From positions 310,001 to 374,000 of the forward strand of contig NZ_JAEUAK010000005.1 in NCBI RefSeq assembly GCF_019511345.1: a stretch of 64,000 nucleotides of DNA. The letters are read 5' to 3'. The stretch comes from Rhizobium mesosinicum. GTDB taxonomy: Bacteria; Pseudomonadota; Alphaproteobacteria; Rhizobiales; Rhizobiaceae. The number at the start of each line of letters is the position of its first letter. Position 1 is the stretch's first letter. Below the pieces are notes generated by a model that saw nothing but the letters and a program-made list of their open reading frames with translations, searched no databases and was not told the origin of the DNA. Below, piece after piece: positions 43,713-52,800 of the stretch. The translations under genes were made by a program, and so were the position numbers.

Positions 43713-45683
43713 ATGGGGGGCAACAGTTCCGCACAGGGCGGTGCCATCGTTTTCGAAACGGGCGTGGAATTTGCTGTCTGGTCGCATTATGCAGCGCAGA
43801 TCGATCTCTGCCTCTTCGACGATGACGGCAAGGAATATGCGAGGCTCCCCATGGCCCGCGACAGCGACCATGTCTTCCGTCTCTTCGTCGATGGAGTCAA
43901 GGAAGGCGCGCGCTACGGCTACCGCGCTGACGGCATTTACGCTCCGGATCACGGCCTGTGGTTCGACCCCTCGAAACTGCTGATCGATCCCTATGCCAAG
44001 GCCGTCGATGGACCTTTTCATTACGACCCGCGGCTCGGCATCTTCGGAGAAGATACGCAGCACCTGATCCCGAAGTCTGTCGTCATCAAAGATACGCCCG
44101 CCAAAATCCGGAAGCCGCTCCTCAGACCGGGCGGCTTTATTTATGAGGTGGCCGTCAAGCCCTTCACCATCCTGCATCCGGACGTGCCGGAAGCTCAGCG
44201 CGGCACAGTCGCCGCTCTGACCCATCCCTCCGTCATTGCTCACTTGAAGCGCATCGGCGTCGATGCCGTCGAGCTGATGCCGATCACCGCCTGGATCGAC
44301 GAGCGGCATCTGCCGCCGCTCGGCCTGACGAACGGTTGGGGCTACAATCCCGTTGCCTTCATGGCACTCGATCCGCGTATCGTGCCGGGTGGCATCGCAG
44401 AGCTCAGAGAAACAGTGGCGAAGCTGCATGAAGAAGGCATCGCCGTCATCCTCGACCTCGTTTTCAACCATACGGGCGAAAGCGATCGCTACGGCACGAC
44501 GCTATCGCTGCGCGGTATCGACAATCTCAGCTACTACCGCCACGTAGCGGACCGGCCATCGGTGCTCATCAACGATACCGGCACCGGCAATACGGTTGCC
44601 TGCGACCATCCCTACGTCCAGCGGCTCATCATCGACAGCCTGCGCCATTTCGTCTGCAATGCCGGCGTCGACGGCTTCCGTTTCGATCTGGCTCCGGTTC
44701 TTGGCCGCACGGCAGACGGCTTCGACCGGAACGGCACGCTTGCCGGGATTCTCACCGACGAGTTGCTCGCCGATCGCATCATGATTGCCGAACCCTGGGA
44801 TATCGGCCCAAACGGCTATCAGCTCGGCAATTTTCCTCCGCCCTTCCTCGAATGGAACGATCGTGCCCGCGATGACGTCAGATGCTATTGGCGTGGCGAT
44901 GACTGGAAGACGGGCTCCCTCGCAACCGTGCTGGCCGGTTCGTCGAACATCTTCTCGGCCAACGGCGAAACAGAGACCCGCAGTGTCAATTTCCTCGCCG
45001 CCCATGACGGTTTCACGCTCATGGACCTCGTATCGTACAACGGCAAGCACAACGAGGCGAACGGCGAGAACAATCGCGACGGCCACAACGAGAACCATTC
45101 CTGGAACAACGGCGTCGAAGGCGAAACCGCCTATCCCGTCATCCGGGAACGCCGCAAGGCGGATGTCAGGGCGCTGCTCTCGACCCTCTTCGCCAGCCGC
45201 GGCAGCATTATGCTCACGGCTGGCGACGAAGGAGGGCGAACGCAACACGGCAACAATAATGCCTATTGCCAGGACAACGAGATCACCTGGGTCGACTGGA
45301 ACCTGCTCGACGACGACCTGATCGCCCATACCGCTTTCGTCGCCGCACTTCGCCGCCGTTTCTCGGTCTTCTCCGACCTAGCCTTCTTCTCCGGCAACGG
45401 CGATGTGGAATGGATTTCGCTCTCAGGCGAGCCGATGACAATAGGCGAATGGGAAACGCCCTCGTTCTCCATCCTCGGCATGATCCTTGCGACCGGCAAT
45501 CGTTCAAACCGCAAAGAAACCCGCCTCGCTGTGCTCTTCAACCGCTCCGGACAGCATCAACTCTTCACGCTTCCCTCAGCTGGCGAAGCAAGCTGGCGCC
45601 AGCTTTTGCCGGATGGCGAACGGAAAGTCGGCGGCCGCGCCACGGTTGAGCCGCGTTCGGTCGCCTTTTTCGTGGAAAATTGA
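43713..45683 (+). CDS. glgX: Glycogen debranching enzyme GlgX
   Basis: 656 residues, GH13 isoamylase type, with an N-terminal CBM48-like domain and catalytic Asp325 (GFRFDLAPVLG), Glu360 (IAEPWDIG) and the later AAHDGFTLMDLV histidine-aspartate block. It removes short alpha-1,6 branches left after phosphorylase action. Its presence in the same operon as glgBCA makes a complete turnover unit. The ATG at 43713 follows a G-rich stretch that serves as ribosome binding site; the pgm gap is 12 bp. Confidence 0.95.
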   Translation: MGGNSSAQGGAIVFETGVEFAVWSHYAAQIDLCLFDDDGKEYARLPMARDSDHVFRLFVDGVKEGARYGYRADGIYAPDHGLWFDPSKLLIDPYAKAVDGPFHYDPRLGIFGEDTQHLIPKSVVIKDTPAKIRKPLLRPGGFIYEVAVKPFTILHPDVPEAQRGTVAALTHPSVIAHLKRIGVDAVELMPITAWIDERHLPPLGLTNGWGYNPVAFMALDPRIVPGGIAELRETVAKLHEEGIAVILDLVFNHTGESDRYGTTLSLRGIDNLSYYRHVADRPSVLINDTGTGNTVACDHPYVQRLIIDSLRHFVCNAGVDGFRFDLAPVLGRTADGFDRNGTLAGILTDELLADRIMIAEPWDIGPNGYQLGNFPPPFLEWNDRARDDVRCYWRGDDWKTGSLATVLAGSSNIFSANGETETRSVNFLAAHDGFTLMDLVSYNGKHNEANGENNRDGHNENHSWNNGVEGETAYPVIRERRKADVRALLSTLFASRGSIMLTAGDEGGRTQHGNNNAYCQDNEITWVDWNLLDDDLIAHTAFVAALRRRFSVFSDLAFFSGNGDVEWISLSGEPMTIGEWETPSFSILGMILATGNRSNRKETRLAVLFNRSGQHQLFTLPSAGEASWRQLLPDGERKVGGRATVEPRSVAFFVEN

Positions 45684-45771
45684 TCGACGAAACACGCCCG
45701 TGCGAATCATTATCGCAATCGTCATGAATGCGGGATAAGGCTTTGCGGCTGCGGCTTTTTACGAGGAATGC

Positions 45772-46260
45772 ATGGTCAAGGAAATTTCGCTCTCGGAAGT
45801 CCAGGGACTGGTTGGTACGGAAACTGGGCTGTCCGACTGGATCCTTATCGATCAGAAGATGATCGATGCCTTTGCCGAGGCAACCGGCGACCATCAGTTC
45901 ATTCACGTCGATCCCATTCGCGCAGCAGCCGGAAGTCCCTTCGGCGGGACCATCGCCCATGGCTTCCTGACGCTCTCGCTGCTGTCGACGATGAATTACA
46001 ATTGTCTGCCCAAGGTGCGCGAGCAGACGATGGGCATCAATTACGGTTTCGATAAGATCCGCTTCATGTCGCCGGTCAGGAGCGGCACCCGCATTCGCGG
46101 CCATTTCGTGCTCTCGGACGCCCGTTTCCGCGGCGCCGGCATGCTGATGACGACCTATGATGTCTCGATCGAAATCGAGAACGAAAAGAAGCCGGCACTG
46201 ACCGCCCGCTGGATCACCATCATCCAGTTCGACCCGAAAGATCGGCCGGAAGACGCTTAA
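45772..46260 (+). CDS. MaoC-like (R)-specific enoyl-CoA hydratase family protein
   Basis: 162 residues with a single hot-dog fold. The hydratase 2 motif is clear: MIDAFAEATGDHQFIHVDP (about 30-48, with the catalytic Asp and His) and AHGFLTLSL. Relatives hydrate trans-2-enoyl-CoA to (R)-3-hydroxyacyl-CoA, often for PHA synthesis, or act as broad-specificity dehydratases. The ATG has GAGGA upstream. The gene is 88 bp after glgX and 14 bp from the convergent soxG stop. Confidence 0.88.
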   Translation: MVKEISLSEVQGLVGTETGLSDWILIDQKMIDAFAEATGDHQFIHVDPIRAAAGSPFGGTIAHGFLTLSLLSTMNYNCLPKVREQTMGINYGFDKIRFMSPVRSGTRIRGHFVLSDARFRGAGMLMTTYDVSIEIENEKKPALTARWITIIQFDPKDRPEDA

Positions 46261-46274
46261 GGTTCTTTGCGGCC

Positions 46275-46823
46275 TTAATGGCTCGCGTCCTCGGCGCCTT
46301 CGGCAAGCAGCCCGAAGACATAATCCGAAAACGATCGCCAGCATTCCACCCGGAACGTATCCTCCTCAGTGCGGAAGAGCACGATCTCGGCCTTGCCGAA
46401 GATTGTCCGCGAGCAAGCGCCCACCGGAAAAATCTCCAGAGAGAGATCCTGAGGACAACCGCCGGACAGCGTCACCTCCGCACCCGGTCCGGAAACAGTA
46501 ATACCGACATTGCGGTGAGAAACATCAACCGCCGAATGAAGAGCGGCCGCGCCGGAAAGAAGCGACAGAAGATCCGAGCCGGTCTCATCAATAACGAGCC
46601 ATTCGTCCGGTCCCAGCCAGAGTGCCGAACGCCCTCCGGCACTGCCGGAGGTCTTGGGTGCTGTCGGCAAGGTCACCCCCAGCGCAGAAGACAGCGCGGA
46701 TACGGATTCGGCCGGAGCACGCAGCGAAATTCGGGTCGCGACCGGTGCTACCGTCAGGCGCACCGTCGCCGAACCGGCAAGGAGACCGGAGAGAGCCGGC
46801 TTGCGAATTGCGACCTCAGCCAT
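46275..46823 (-). CDS. soxG: Sarcosine oxidase gamma subunit
   Basis: 182 residues resembling SoxG: an N-terminal segment with alternating hydrophobics, WLGPDEWLVID in the middle, VDVSHRNVGITVSG, and RVECWRSFSDYVFGLL near the end. The gamma subunit belongs to the heterotetrameric THF-dependent sarcosine oxidase. The ATG at 46823 has AAGGAGG upstream and overlaps the end of soxA by 8 bp, which decides the start over a site 8 codons earlier. Last gene of soxBDAG. Confidence 0.88.
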   Translation of the reverse strand: MAEVAIRKPALSGLLAGSATVRLTVAPVATRISLRAPAESVSALSSALGVTLPTAPKTSGSAGGRSALWLGPDEWLVIDETGSDLLSLLSGAAALHSAVDVSHRNVGITVSGPGAEVTLSGGCPQDLSLEIFPVGACSRTIFGKAEIVLFRTEEDTFRVECWRSFSDYVFGLLAEGAEDASH

Positions 46824-49809
46824 GGATACGGCCTCCTTCCTTGTCAAAGAACACCAGATCCGTCACCTCGACCGGAATGGTCCGATCCGGCATCGGCACA
46901 TAGAGCGTTTCACCCACGAGATTGCGACCACCTTCGACCAGCGCAAAAGCAATCGAACGACCGCAATTTTCAGACCAGTAGGCCGATGTTACGTGGCCGA
47001 GCATCTTCATCGGTTTCGGCTGGTTCGGGTTGGCAACAATCTGCGCACCCTCTTCGAGCACCAGCTTCGCATCCTTCGTCGCCAGACCGACGAGCTGCTT
47101 GCGGCCTTCCTTGACGAGATCAGGCCGCTTCAGGCCACGAATGCCGACGAAATCCGCCTTCTTCTTCGAGACAGCCCAGGAGAGCCCGGCGTCATCAGGC
47201 GTCACCGTACCGTCCGTATCCTGGCCGACGATGATATAGCCCTTTTCCGCGCGCAGCACATGCATGGTCTCGGTGCCGTAGACGCAGGCACCAAGTGGCT
47301 CGGCATTAGCCCAGACAGCCTCCAGCACCGATTCGCCGTAGTCGGCAGGCACATTGATTTCGAAGCCGGTCTCGCCGGTGAAGGAAACGCGGAACAGGCG
47401 CGCCGGAACACCGGCCACCCTGCACTCGGCGACACTCATATGCGGGAAAGCTTCGTTGGAAATGTCGAGACCTTCGACCAGGGGCGCCACGATCTCGCGC
47501 GCCTTCGGTCCCTGTACGGCGATGACAGCCCACTGCTCCGTCACCGAGGTCAACCATACCTTCAGATGCGGGAACTCCGTCTGCAGGTAGTCTTCCATAT
47601 GGTTGAGAACGCGCGGCGCCCCGCCGGTTGTGGTCGTCACATGGAAACGGTCATCGGCGAGACGACCGACGACGCCGTCGTCATAGACGAAACCGTCTTC
47701 GCGCAGCATGATACCATAGCGGCACTTGCCGGGCTTCAGAGTGTCCCAGGCATTGGTGTACATGAGGTTCATGAATTCGGCGGCATCCGGCCCGACGACT
47801 TCGATCTTGCCGAGCGTCGAGGCATCGAAGATACCGGCAACTTCGCGCGCCGTGCGGCATTCGCGGGCAACCGCCTGATGCATAGTCTCACCGGCGCGCG
47901 GATAAAACCACGCACGCTTCCAGTTGCCGACATCCTCGAAGACTGCGCCCTTGGCTTCTTCCCAGGCATGCAGCGGCGTCTTGCGCGTCGGATCAAACAG
48001 CGGCCCCCGCGAATGCGAGATCAGTGCACCATAAGTCACCGGCGTATAGGGCGCGCGGAACGTGGTGAGGCCGACCTGCGGGATATCCTTGCCGAGCGTT
48101 TCTGCGGCAATCGCCAGACCATGCATGTTGGACAGCTTGCCCTGGTCGGAGGCCATGCCGTTCGTCGTAAAGCGCTTGATGTGCTCGATCGAATGCATGC
48201 CTTCGCGCACAGCGAGACGGATATCCTTGGCGCAGACATCATGCTGGAAGTCGATGAAAGCCTTGGCGTTCGTCTCCGGTCCGGCGCCTTCGGCAGCGCC
48301 GATCATGCCGCCCGTCCAGTCGAAGGCCTGCTCGACGGAAATGCCGATCTTGCTGCCTGCCTTTTTGCCGACGGCCTGCGCCATCAACTCGCCGGCGGCC
48401 ATCGATTCCTCGACGGTCTGCTGCAGACCATCCGTGCCATTGCAGGCGCCGACGGAAAGGCAATCCTGCGCATAGGTGCCGGGCAGGAAACGCTGCGTCC
48501 CGGCATCGAAGGCAACCTTACCTCGCGACTGCGAAAAGAGATGCACCGAGGGTGTCCAGCCGGCGCAGACAAGCAGCGTATCGACGCTGATCTTGCGCGC
48601 CGAACCGCCGCCATTGCGTGCCACCGTCATCGACGATATGCGCAGCGCACCCGACGTATTGACGACCGACTGACCGGTCAAAACATCGATGCCGAGCGTA
48701 CGGGCTTCGGCCAATACTGCTGCACCCGGCGCTTGCCTGACATCGACGATCGCGGCAATCGAAACACCCGCCCGCTTCAGGTCGAAAGCAGCCTCATAGG
48801 CAGAGTCGTGGGCCGTATAGATGCCGACTTTCTGGCCGACCGCAACGCCATAATGATTGAGATACATCCGCCCGGCCGAAGCGAGCATGATGCCGGGACG
48901 ATCGTTGTTCGGAAACACCATGTGCCGCTCGATAGCACCCGTCGCCAGGATGACGCGCTTGGCGCGGACCTGCCACAGCCGCTCGCGCGGCAGATCGCGG
49001 TCGGGGCGGGCGATATGATCTGTGACGCGTTCGACGAGGCCGACGAAATTATGATTGTAGTAGCCGAAGGCCGTAGTGCGGGTCAGGACCTGCACGTTCT
49101 CCATGGCCTTCAGGCGTGCAAGGGTTTTCTGCACCCAGGCATAGCCATCGATCCCATCCACTTTAACGCCGGCATCGAAGCGCAACGCGCCGCCGGCTTC
49201 GGCCTGCTCGTCGCAGAGGATGATTTTTGTTCCGGCTTCTGCGGCAGCCAATGCCGCCGAAAGACCGGCAATACCGGCACCGACGACCAGCACGTCGCAA
49301 TGAGCATAACGGCTGGCATAGTGGTCGGGATCGTCTTCCGTCGGAGCGACACCAAGACCGGCAGCACGCCGGATCATCGGCTCGTATATACGCTTCCACG
49401 CGGCCCGCGGCCACATGAACGTCTTGTAGTAGAAGCCTGCGGCGAAGAAGGGCGAGAACAGGTTGTTAACCGCGCCGACATCGAAAGAAAGCGACGGCCA
49501 ACGGTTCTGCGACTTCACGATCATGCCGTCGAAGACTTCCTGCACGGTTGCCCGCACATTCGGCTGCTTGCGGGCGCTGTCGCGCGCGACATCGATCAGC
49601 GCGTTCGGCTCCTCGGCACCGGCCGAAAGAATGCCGCGCGGGCGATGATATTTGAACGAACGGCCGACAAGGTGCACACCGTGGGCAATCAAAGCCGAAG
49701 CAACGGTATCGCCTTCGAGCGCCGTATAGCTTTTGCCGTCGAAGGTGAAGCGCGCGGTTTTAGCGGGCGTCAGCCGGCCCTTGCCGGCGATACGGTTCGC
49801 GCCGCTCAT
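46816..49809 (-). CDS. soxA: Sarcosine oxidase alpha subunit
   Basis: 997 residues, the normal length. Domains: N-terminal ferredoxin-like Fer2_4 (about 20-105; ALIAHGVHLVGRSFKYHRPRG), NAD/FAD-binding region with VLVVGAGIAGLSAALAAAEAG (about 173-193), and C-terminal GCV_T folate-binding aminomethyltransferase-like domains (about 600-990). With SoxBDG it converts sarcosine, O2 and tetrahydrofolate to glycine, H2O2 and 5,10-methylene-THF. The ATG overlaps the soxD stop by ATGA (49809-49806). Confidence 0.95.
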   Translation of the reverse strand: MSGANRIAGKGRLTPAKTARFTFDGKSYTALEGDTVASALIAHGVHLVGRSFKYHRPRGILSAGAEEPNALIDVARDSARKQPNVRATVQEVFDGMIVKSQNRWPSLSFDVGAVNNLFSPFFAAGFYYKTFMWPRAAWKRIYEPMIRRAAGLGVAPTEDDPDHYASRYAHCDVLVVGAGIAGLSAALAAAEAGTKIILCDEQAEAGGALRFDAGVKVDGIDGYAWVQKTLARLKAMENVQVLTRTTAFGYYNHNFVGLVERVTDHIARPDRDLPRERLWQVRAKRVILATGAIERHMVFPNNDRPGIMLASAGRMYLNHYGVAVGQKVGIYTAHDSAYEAAFDLKRAGVSIAAIVDVRQAPGAAVLAEARTLGIDVLTGQSVVNTSGALRISSMTVARNGGGSARKISVDTLLVCAGWTPSVHLFSQSRGKVAFDAGTQRFLPGTYAQDCLSVGACNGTDGLQQTVEESMAAGELMAQAVGKKAGSKIGISVEQAFDWTGGMIGAAEGAGPETNAKAFIDFQHDVCAKDIRLAVREGMHSIEHIKRFTTNGMASDQGKLSNMHGLAIAAETLGKDIPQVGLTTFRAPYTPVTYGALISHSRGPLFDPTRKTPLHAWEEAKGAVFEDVGNWKRAWFYPRAGETMHQAVARECRTAREVAGIFDASTLGKIEVVGPDAAEFMNLMYTNAWDTLKPGKCRYGIMLREDGFVYDDGVVGRLADDRFHVTTTTGGAPRVLNHMEDYLQTEFPHLKVWLTSVTEQWAVIAVQGPKAREIVAPLVEGLDISNEAFPHMSVAECRVAGVPARLFRVSFTGETGFEINVPADYGESVLEAVWANAEPLGACVYGTETMHVLRAEKGYIIVGQDTDGTVTPDDAGLSWAVSKKKADFVGIRGLKRPDLVKEGRKQLVGLATKDAKLVLEEGAQIVANPNQPKPMKMLGHVTSAYWSENCGRSIAFALVEGGRNLVGETLYVPMPDRTIPVEVTDLVFFDKEGGRIHG

Positions 49810-50147
49810 TGCGCCTCTCCTTCCACAGCTTCGTAGGTTTCCACCGGCGCATGCGGTTCCGCCGCAGCGCCGATATCCGGCTTCGGTTCGCCGGCCTTGT
49901 AGGTCATGATGAACTTGTCGCTCACGGTATCGCGTGCCGCATTGAAGAAGCGCCCGCAGCCATGCATGTGGCGCCAGCGTTCGAAAATCAGGCCTTTCGG
50001 GTTGTCGCGCAGGAAGAAATATTCCTCGAACTCTTCATCCGAGATCGAAGCGATATTGGTCGGTCGGGCGATATGGGCGTCGCCGGCACCCCGGAATTCC
50101 AGCTCCGAGCGCTCTTCCTGACAGTAAGGGCAGTAGATCAGCAGCAT
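49806..50147 (-). CDS. soxD: Sarcosine oxidase delta subunit
   Basis: 113 residues. The zinc-binding pattern is visible: Cys6-x2-Cys9 (LIYCPYCQEER), then HGCGRFFN later with His and Cys ligands. The DNPKGLIFERWRHMHGC block is diagnostic for SoxD. The ATG at 50147 (MLLIYCPYC) fits the family; a start 15 codons earlier would overlap soxB. It lies 13 bp after soxB and overlaps soxA by ATGA. Confidence 0.93.
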   Translation of the reverse strand: MLLIYCPYCQEERSELEFRGAGDAHIARPTNIASISDEEFEEYFFLRDNPKGLIFERWRHMHGCGRFFNAARDTVSDKFIMTYKAGEPKPDIGAAAEPHAPVETYEAVEGEAQ

Positions 50148-50160
50148 GATTGTCCTCGTG

Positions 50161-51414
50161 TCAGTGCGCAACGGCGGCAGCGGCCGCCTCATCGATCAGC
50201 CGGCCAGAGCGGAACCGCTCCAGCGTCAGCCCGGCATTGAACTTGTGCGGTTCGTCGCGGGCGATCAGATGGGCGAAGAGATTGGCAGAACCCGGTGTCG
50301 CCTTGAAGCCGCCGGTACCCCAGCCGCAATTGACGTAGAGTCCGGGAACAGGCGTCTTCGACTGGATGGCTGAACGGTCCGGCGTGTTATCGACGATACC
50401 CCCCCACTGGCGCATCATCTTGACGCGGCGGAACATCGGGAAAAGCTCGCAAATGGCGTCGAGCGTATGCGTGATGATCTGCAGACCGCCGGTCTGCGAG
50501 TAGGAATTATATTGGTCCGTGCCCGCACCGATGACGAGCTCGCCCTTGTCGGATTGCGAGATATAGGCATGCACCGTATTCGACATGACAACGCAGGGGA
50601 AGATAGGCTTCAGTGGCTCTGACACCAGCGCCTGTAGCGGGCTCGATTGCAGCGGCACGCGCACATCCGCCATCTTCATGACTGTGGTCGTGTGGCCGGC
50701 AGCCGAGACGCCGACCTTCTTCGCGCCGATGAAGCCCCTGTTGGTCTCGACGCCGGTGACGCGACCATCAGGGCCGCGGCGAATGCCGGTAACCTCGCAA
50801 TTCTGGATAATGTGAACGCCACGGTCGGACGCCGCACGCGCATAGCCCCAGGCAACCGCATCGTGACGCGCCGTACCGCCACGGCGCTGCAAGGCGGCAC
50901 CGTTGATTGGATAACGCGCCGTCGCCGAAATATCGAGCGGCGGACAATAGGCCTTGGCCTGTTCCGGCGTCAGCCACTCGTTGTCGATGCCGTAGAGCCG
51001 GTTGGCATGGATATGCCGCTTGAAGCTCTGCATATCGTGCACATTATGCGACAGCATCATCACGCCACGCGGCGAATACATGACATTGTAGTTGAGCTCC
51101 TGCGACAGCCCTTCCCAGAGCTTCATCGAGTGCTCGTAAATATGCATGCTCTCTTCATAGAGATAGTTGGATCGGATGATCGTGGTGTTGCGGCCGGTGT
51201 TGCCGCCACCAAGCCAGCCCTTTTCCAAGACCGCCACATTGGTGATGCCATGCTCCTTGGCGAGGTAATAGGCTGCGCCCAGTCCGTGCCCACCACCGCC
51301 GATGATGATCACGTCATATTCGGATCTCGGCTCCGGCGAAGTCCACTGCTTTTCCCAGCCCCTGTGCCCGCGCAGAGCTTCCCGCGCTACGGCAAAAACC
51401 GAATATTTCCGCAT
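50161..51414 (-). CDS. soxB: Sarcosine oxidase beta subunit
   Basis: 417 residues, a DAO-family flavoprotein. The dinucleotide-binding motif YDVIIIGGGGHGLGAAYYLA lies at about 34-53 and the covalent-FMN/active-site region is downstream; the C-terminal GTGGFKATPGSANLFAHLIA block is typical. It carries the sarcosine dehydrogenation site. First gene of the operon, with GGAGA before the ATG. About 240 bp upstream, shared with the divergent FecR gene, must hold its promoter; no regulator gene lies next to it. Confidence 0.95.
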   Translation of the reverse strand: MRKYSVFAVAREALRGHRGWEKQWTSPEPRSEYDVIIIGGGGHGLGAAYYLAKEHGITNVAVLEKGWLGGGNTGRNTTIIRSNYLYEESMHIYEHSMKLWEGLSQELNYNVMYSPRGVMMLSHNVHDMQSFKRHIHANRLYGIDNEWLTPEQAKAYCPPLDISATARYPINGAALQRRGGTARHDAVAWGYARAASDRGVHIIQNCEVTGIRRGPDGRVTGVETNRGFIGAKKVGVSAAGHTTTVMKMADVRVPLQSSPLQALVSEPLKPIFPCVVMSNTVHAYISQSDKGELVIGAGTDQYNSYSQTGGLQIITHTLDAICELFPMFRRVKMMRQWGGIVDNTPDRSAIQSKTPVPGLYVNCGWGTGGFKATPGSANLFAHLIARDEPHKFNAGLTLERFRSGRLIDEAAAAAVAH

Positions 51415-51656
51415 CCGCCATCATCTCCTTCAGGCAAAGGCATTTTCGTCGTGGCCATACAAATCGCAAATCGAATTGCGGCACAACGGTTCTTTTGCGA
51501 CGTGAAAGAGCGTTTGTTTTGACACGGCGGGAGGCACGCAGCCTCCATCGGCCTCTATTGCCCCTTCGCAGATGCGGCATAATCCTTTTCTCACCCAACA
51601 GGGCAGGCAGAACAGCCATACAGGAAATGCTAATATTCCCATATATGGGGTGTTAG

Positions 51657-52796
51657 ATGTCGAGTTGGCGTAGCATATGGATCGCGAGCTGCTGCTTCGC
51701 GCTTTCAGGCGCATGGCCCGCACACGCGGCTGAGCCCGTCGGCCAGGCAACTCTCATCAGAACTGAAGTGACGGGACAAGCCGGTCCAATTATCGTCAAT
51801 GACGAGGTCCACCGCGACGAGCGCATTCGCACCTCGCAATCAGGGCTCGGCCAGTTCATATTCCGTGACGGAACCAAGCTTGCCGTCGGCTGGGGCTCGT
51901 CTGTTGTCATCGACAAATATGTCTTCGATGATTCCGACTCCGTCAAGCGTCTCTCGATCAAGGCGGCGAAAGGCACGTTCCGATGGGTCAGCGGCAATTC
52001 GAAGTCCTCGGCCTACCGGATCCAGACGCCGGCCGGCACGATCGGCGTGCGCGGCACCGCCTTCGATTTCTATGTCGGCCCCGACGGCACAACCGCAGTT
52101 GTGCTGTTGAATGGCGCCGCCAGCTTCTGCGGGCCGGGCGGCTGTCGGCAATTGCAGCAGCGGTGTGATTGCGTCATCGCGCGGCCAAACGGCAACATGA
52201 CAGATGCGCAACCTGTCAACACCAGCGTGCTGCAGAGACTGGGCAACCAGCGCGCCCTCCCCTTCCTCTCCGGCAATCAGAGTTTAACGGGCGGCCTCGG
52301 CCTGCTCGGCGGTTGCCGAATGGCTTCGGTTCAGCCCCAGCGGAAAGACCGACTTCGTCAGGAACTCCGGCAGCGCACTCCGGATCCCGCGCCTCCTCCG
52401 CAACCGCAGAAGCAGGAGGAACCGCAGAAGCAGCGGCCGGAAAAACCGCATCACGACAAACCGCATCATGACAGGGACGACTGGCACCACGAACATGACG
52501 AGCATGGCTGGAAGGACAGGCACGATAGAGATGACCACGATGACGATCATGGAAGACCGGGTCGGCACGAAAGATCCGATCGTGCGGACAGACATGATGC
52601 CTCTGACCGACCAAGCCGCACGGAAAGGACAGACAGCAACCCGGATATGCCGAGCAGACAGGAAAGAAGCGGCGATGAAAACCACACCGTTGATAATCAG
52701 CAGAGCGCGGGAAGAGACCGGGATCGTGATCGGAATCATGGCTGGGGCGGAAACGGAAACCGGGACTGGAACGGCGGCTGGAGCCGCAATCGGTGA
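51657..52796 (+). CDS. FecR-domain secreted protein with His/Asp-rich tail
   Basis: 379 residues: signal peptide (cleavage near residue 24, AWPAHA), FecR domain (about 45-165; VVIDKYVFDD, TPAGTIGVRGTAFDF), a short Cys-rich segment (FCGPGGCRQLQQRCDC), and from about residue 235 a disordered, extremely hydrophilic tail with many His, Asp and Arg (PHHDKPHHDRDDWHHEHDEH) that could bind divalent metals. FecR domains of this kind are commonly encoded with CHASE2 cyclases. The gene ends 4 bp from the end of the convergent CHASE2 cyclase, leaving no space for a terminator. Confidence 0.85.
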   Translation: MSSWRSIWIASCCFALSGAWPAHAAEPVGQATLIRTEVTGQAGPIIVNDEVHRDERIRTSQSGLGQFIFRDGTKLAVGWGSSVVIDKYVFDDSDSVKRLSIKAAKGTFRWVSGNSKSSAYRIQTPAGTIGVRGTAFDFYVGPDGTTAVVLLNGAASFCGPGGCRQLQQRCDCVIARPNGNMTDAQPVNTSVLQRLGNQRALPFLSGNQSLTGGLGLLGGCRMASVQPQRKDRLRQELRQRTPDPAPPPQPQKQEEPQKQRPEKPHHDKPHHDRDDWHHEHDEHGWKDRHDRDDHDDDHGRPGRHERSDRADRHDASDRPSRTERTDSNPDMPSRQERSGDENHTVDNQQSAGRDRDRDRNHGWGGNGNRDWNGGWSRNR

Positions 52797-52800
52797 CTGA

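Noticed and set aside
46654-49836. A 1060-codon open frame antisense to soxA
   Set aside because: It is fully explained by the codon bias of soxA in a high-GC genome; the translation is low in complexity (many Arg, Asp, His), has no recognisable domain and no good ribosome binding site.
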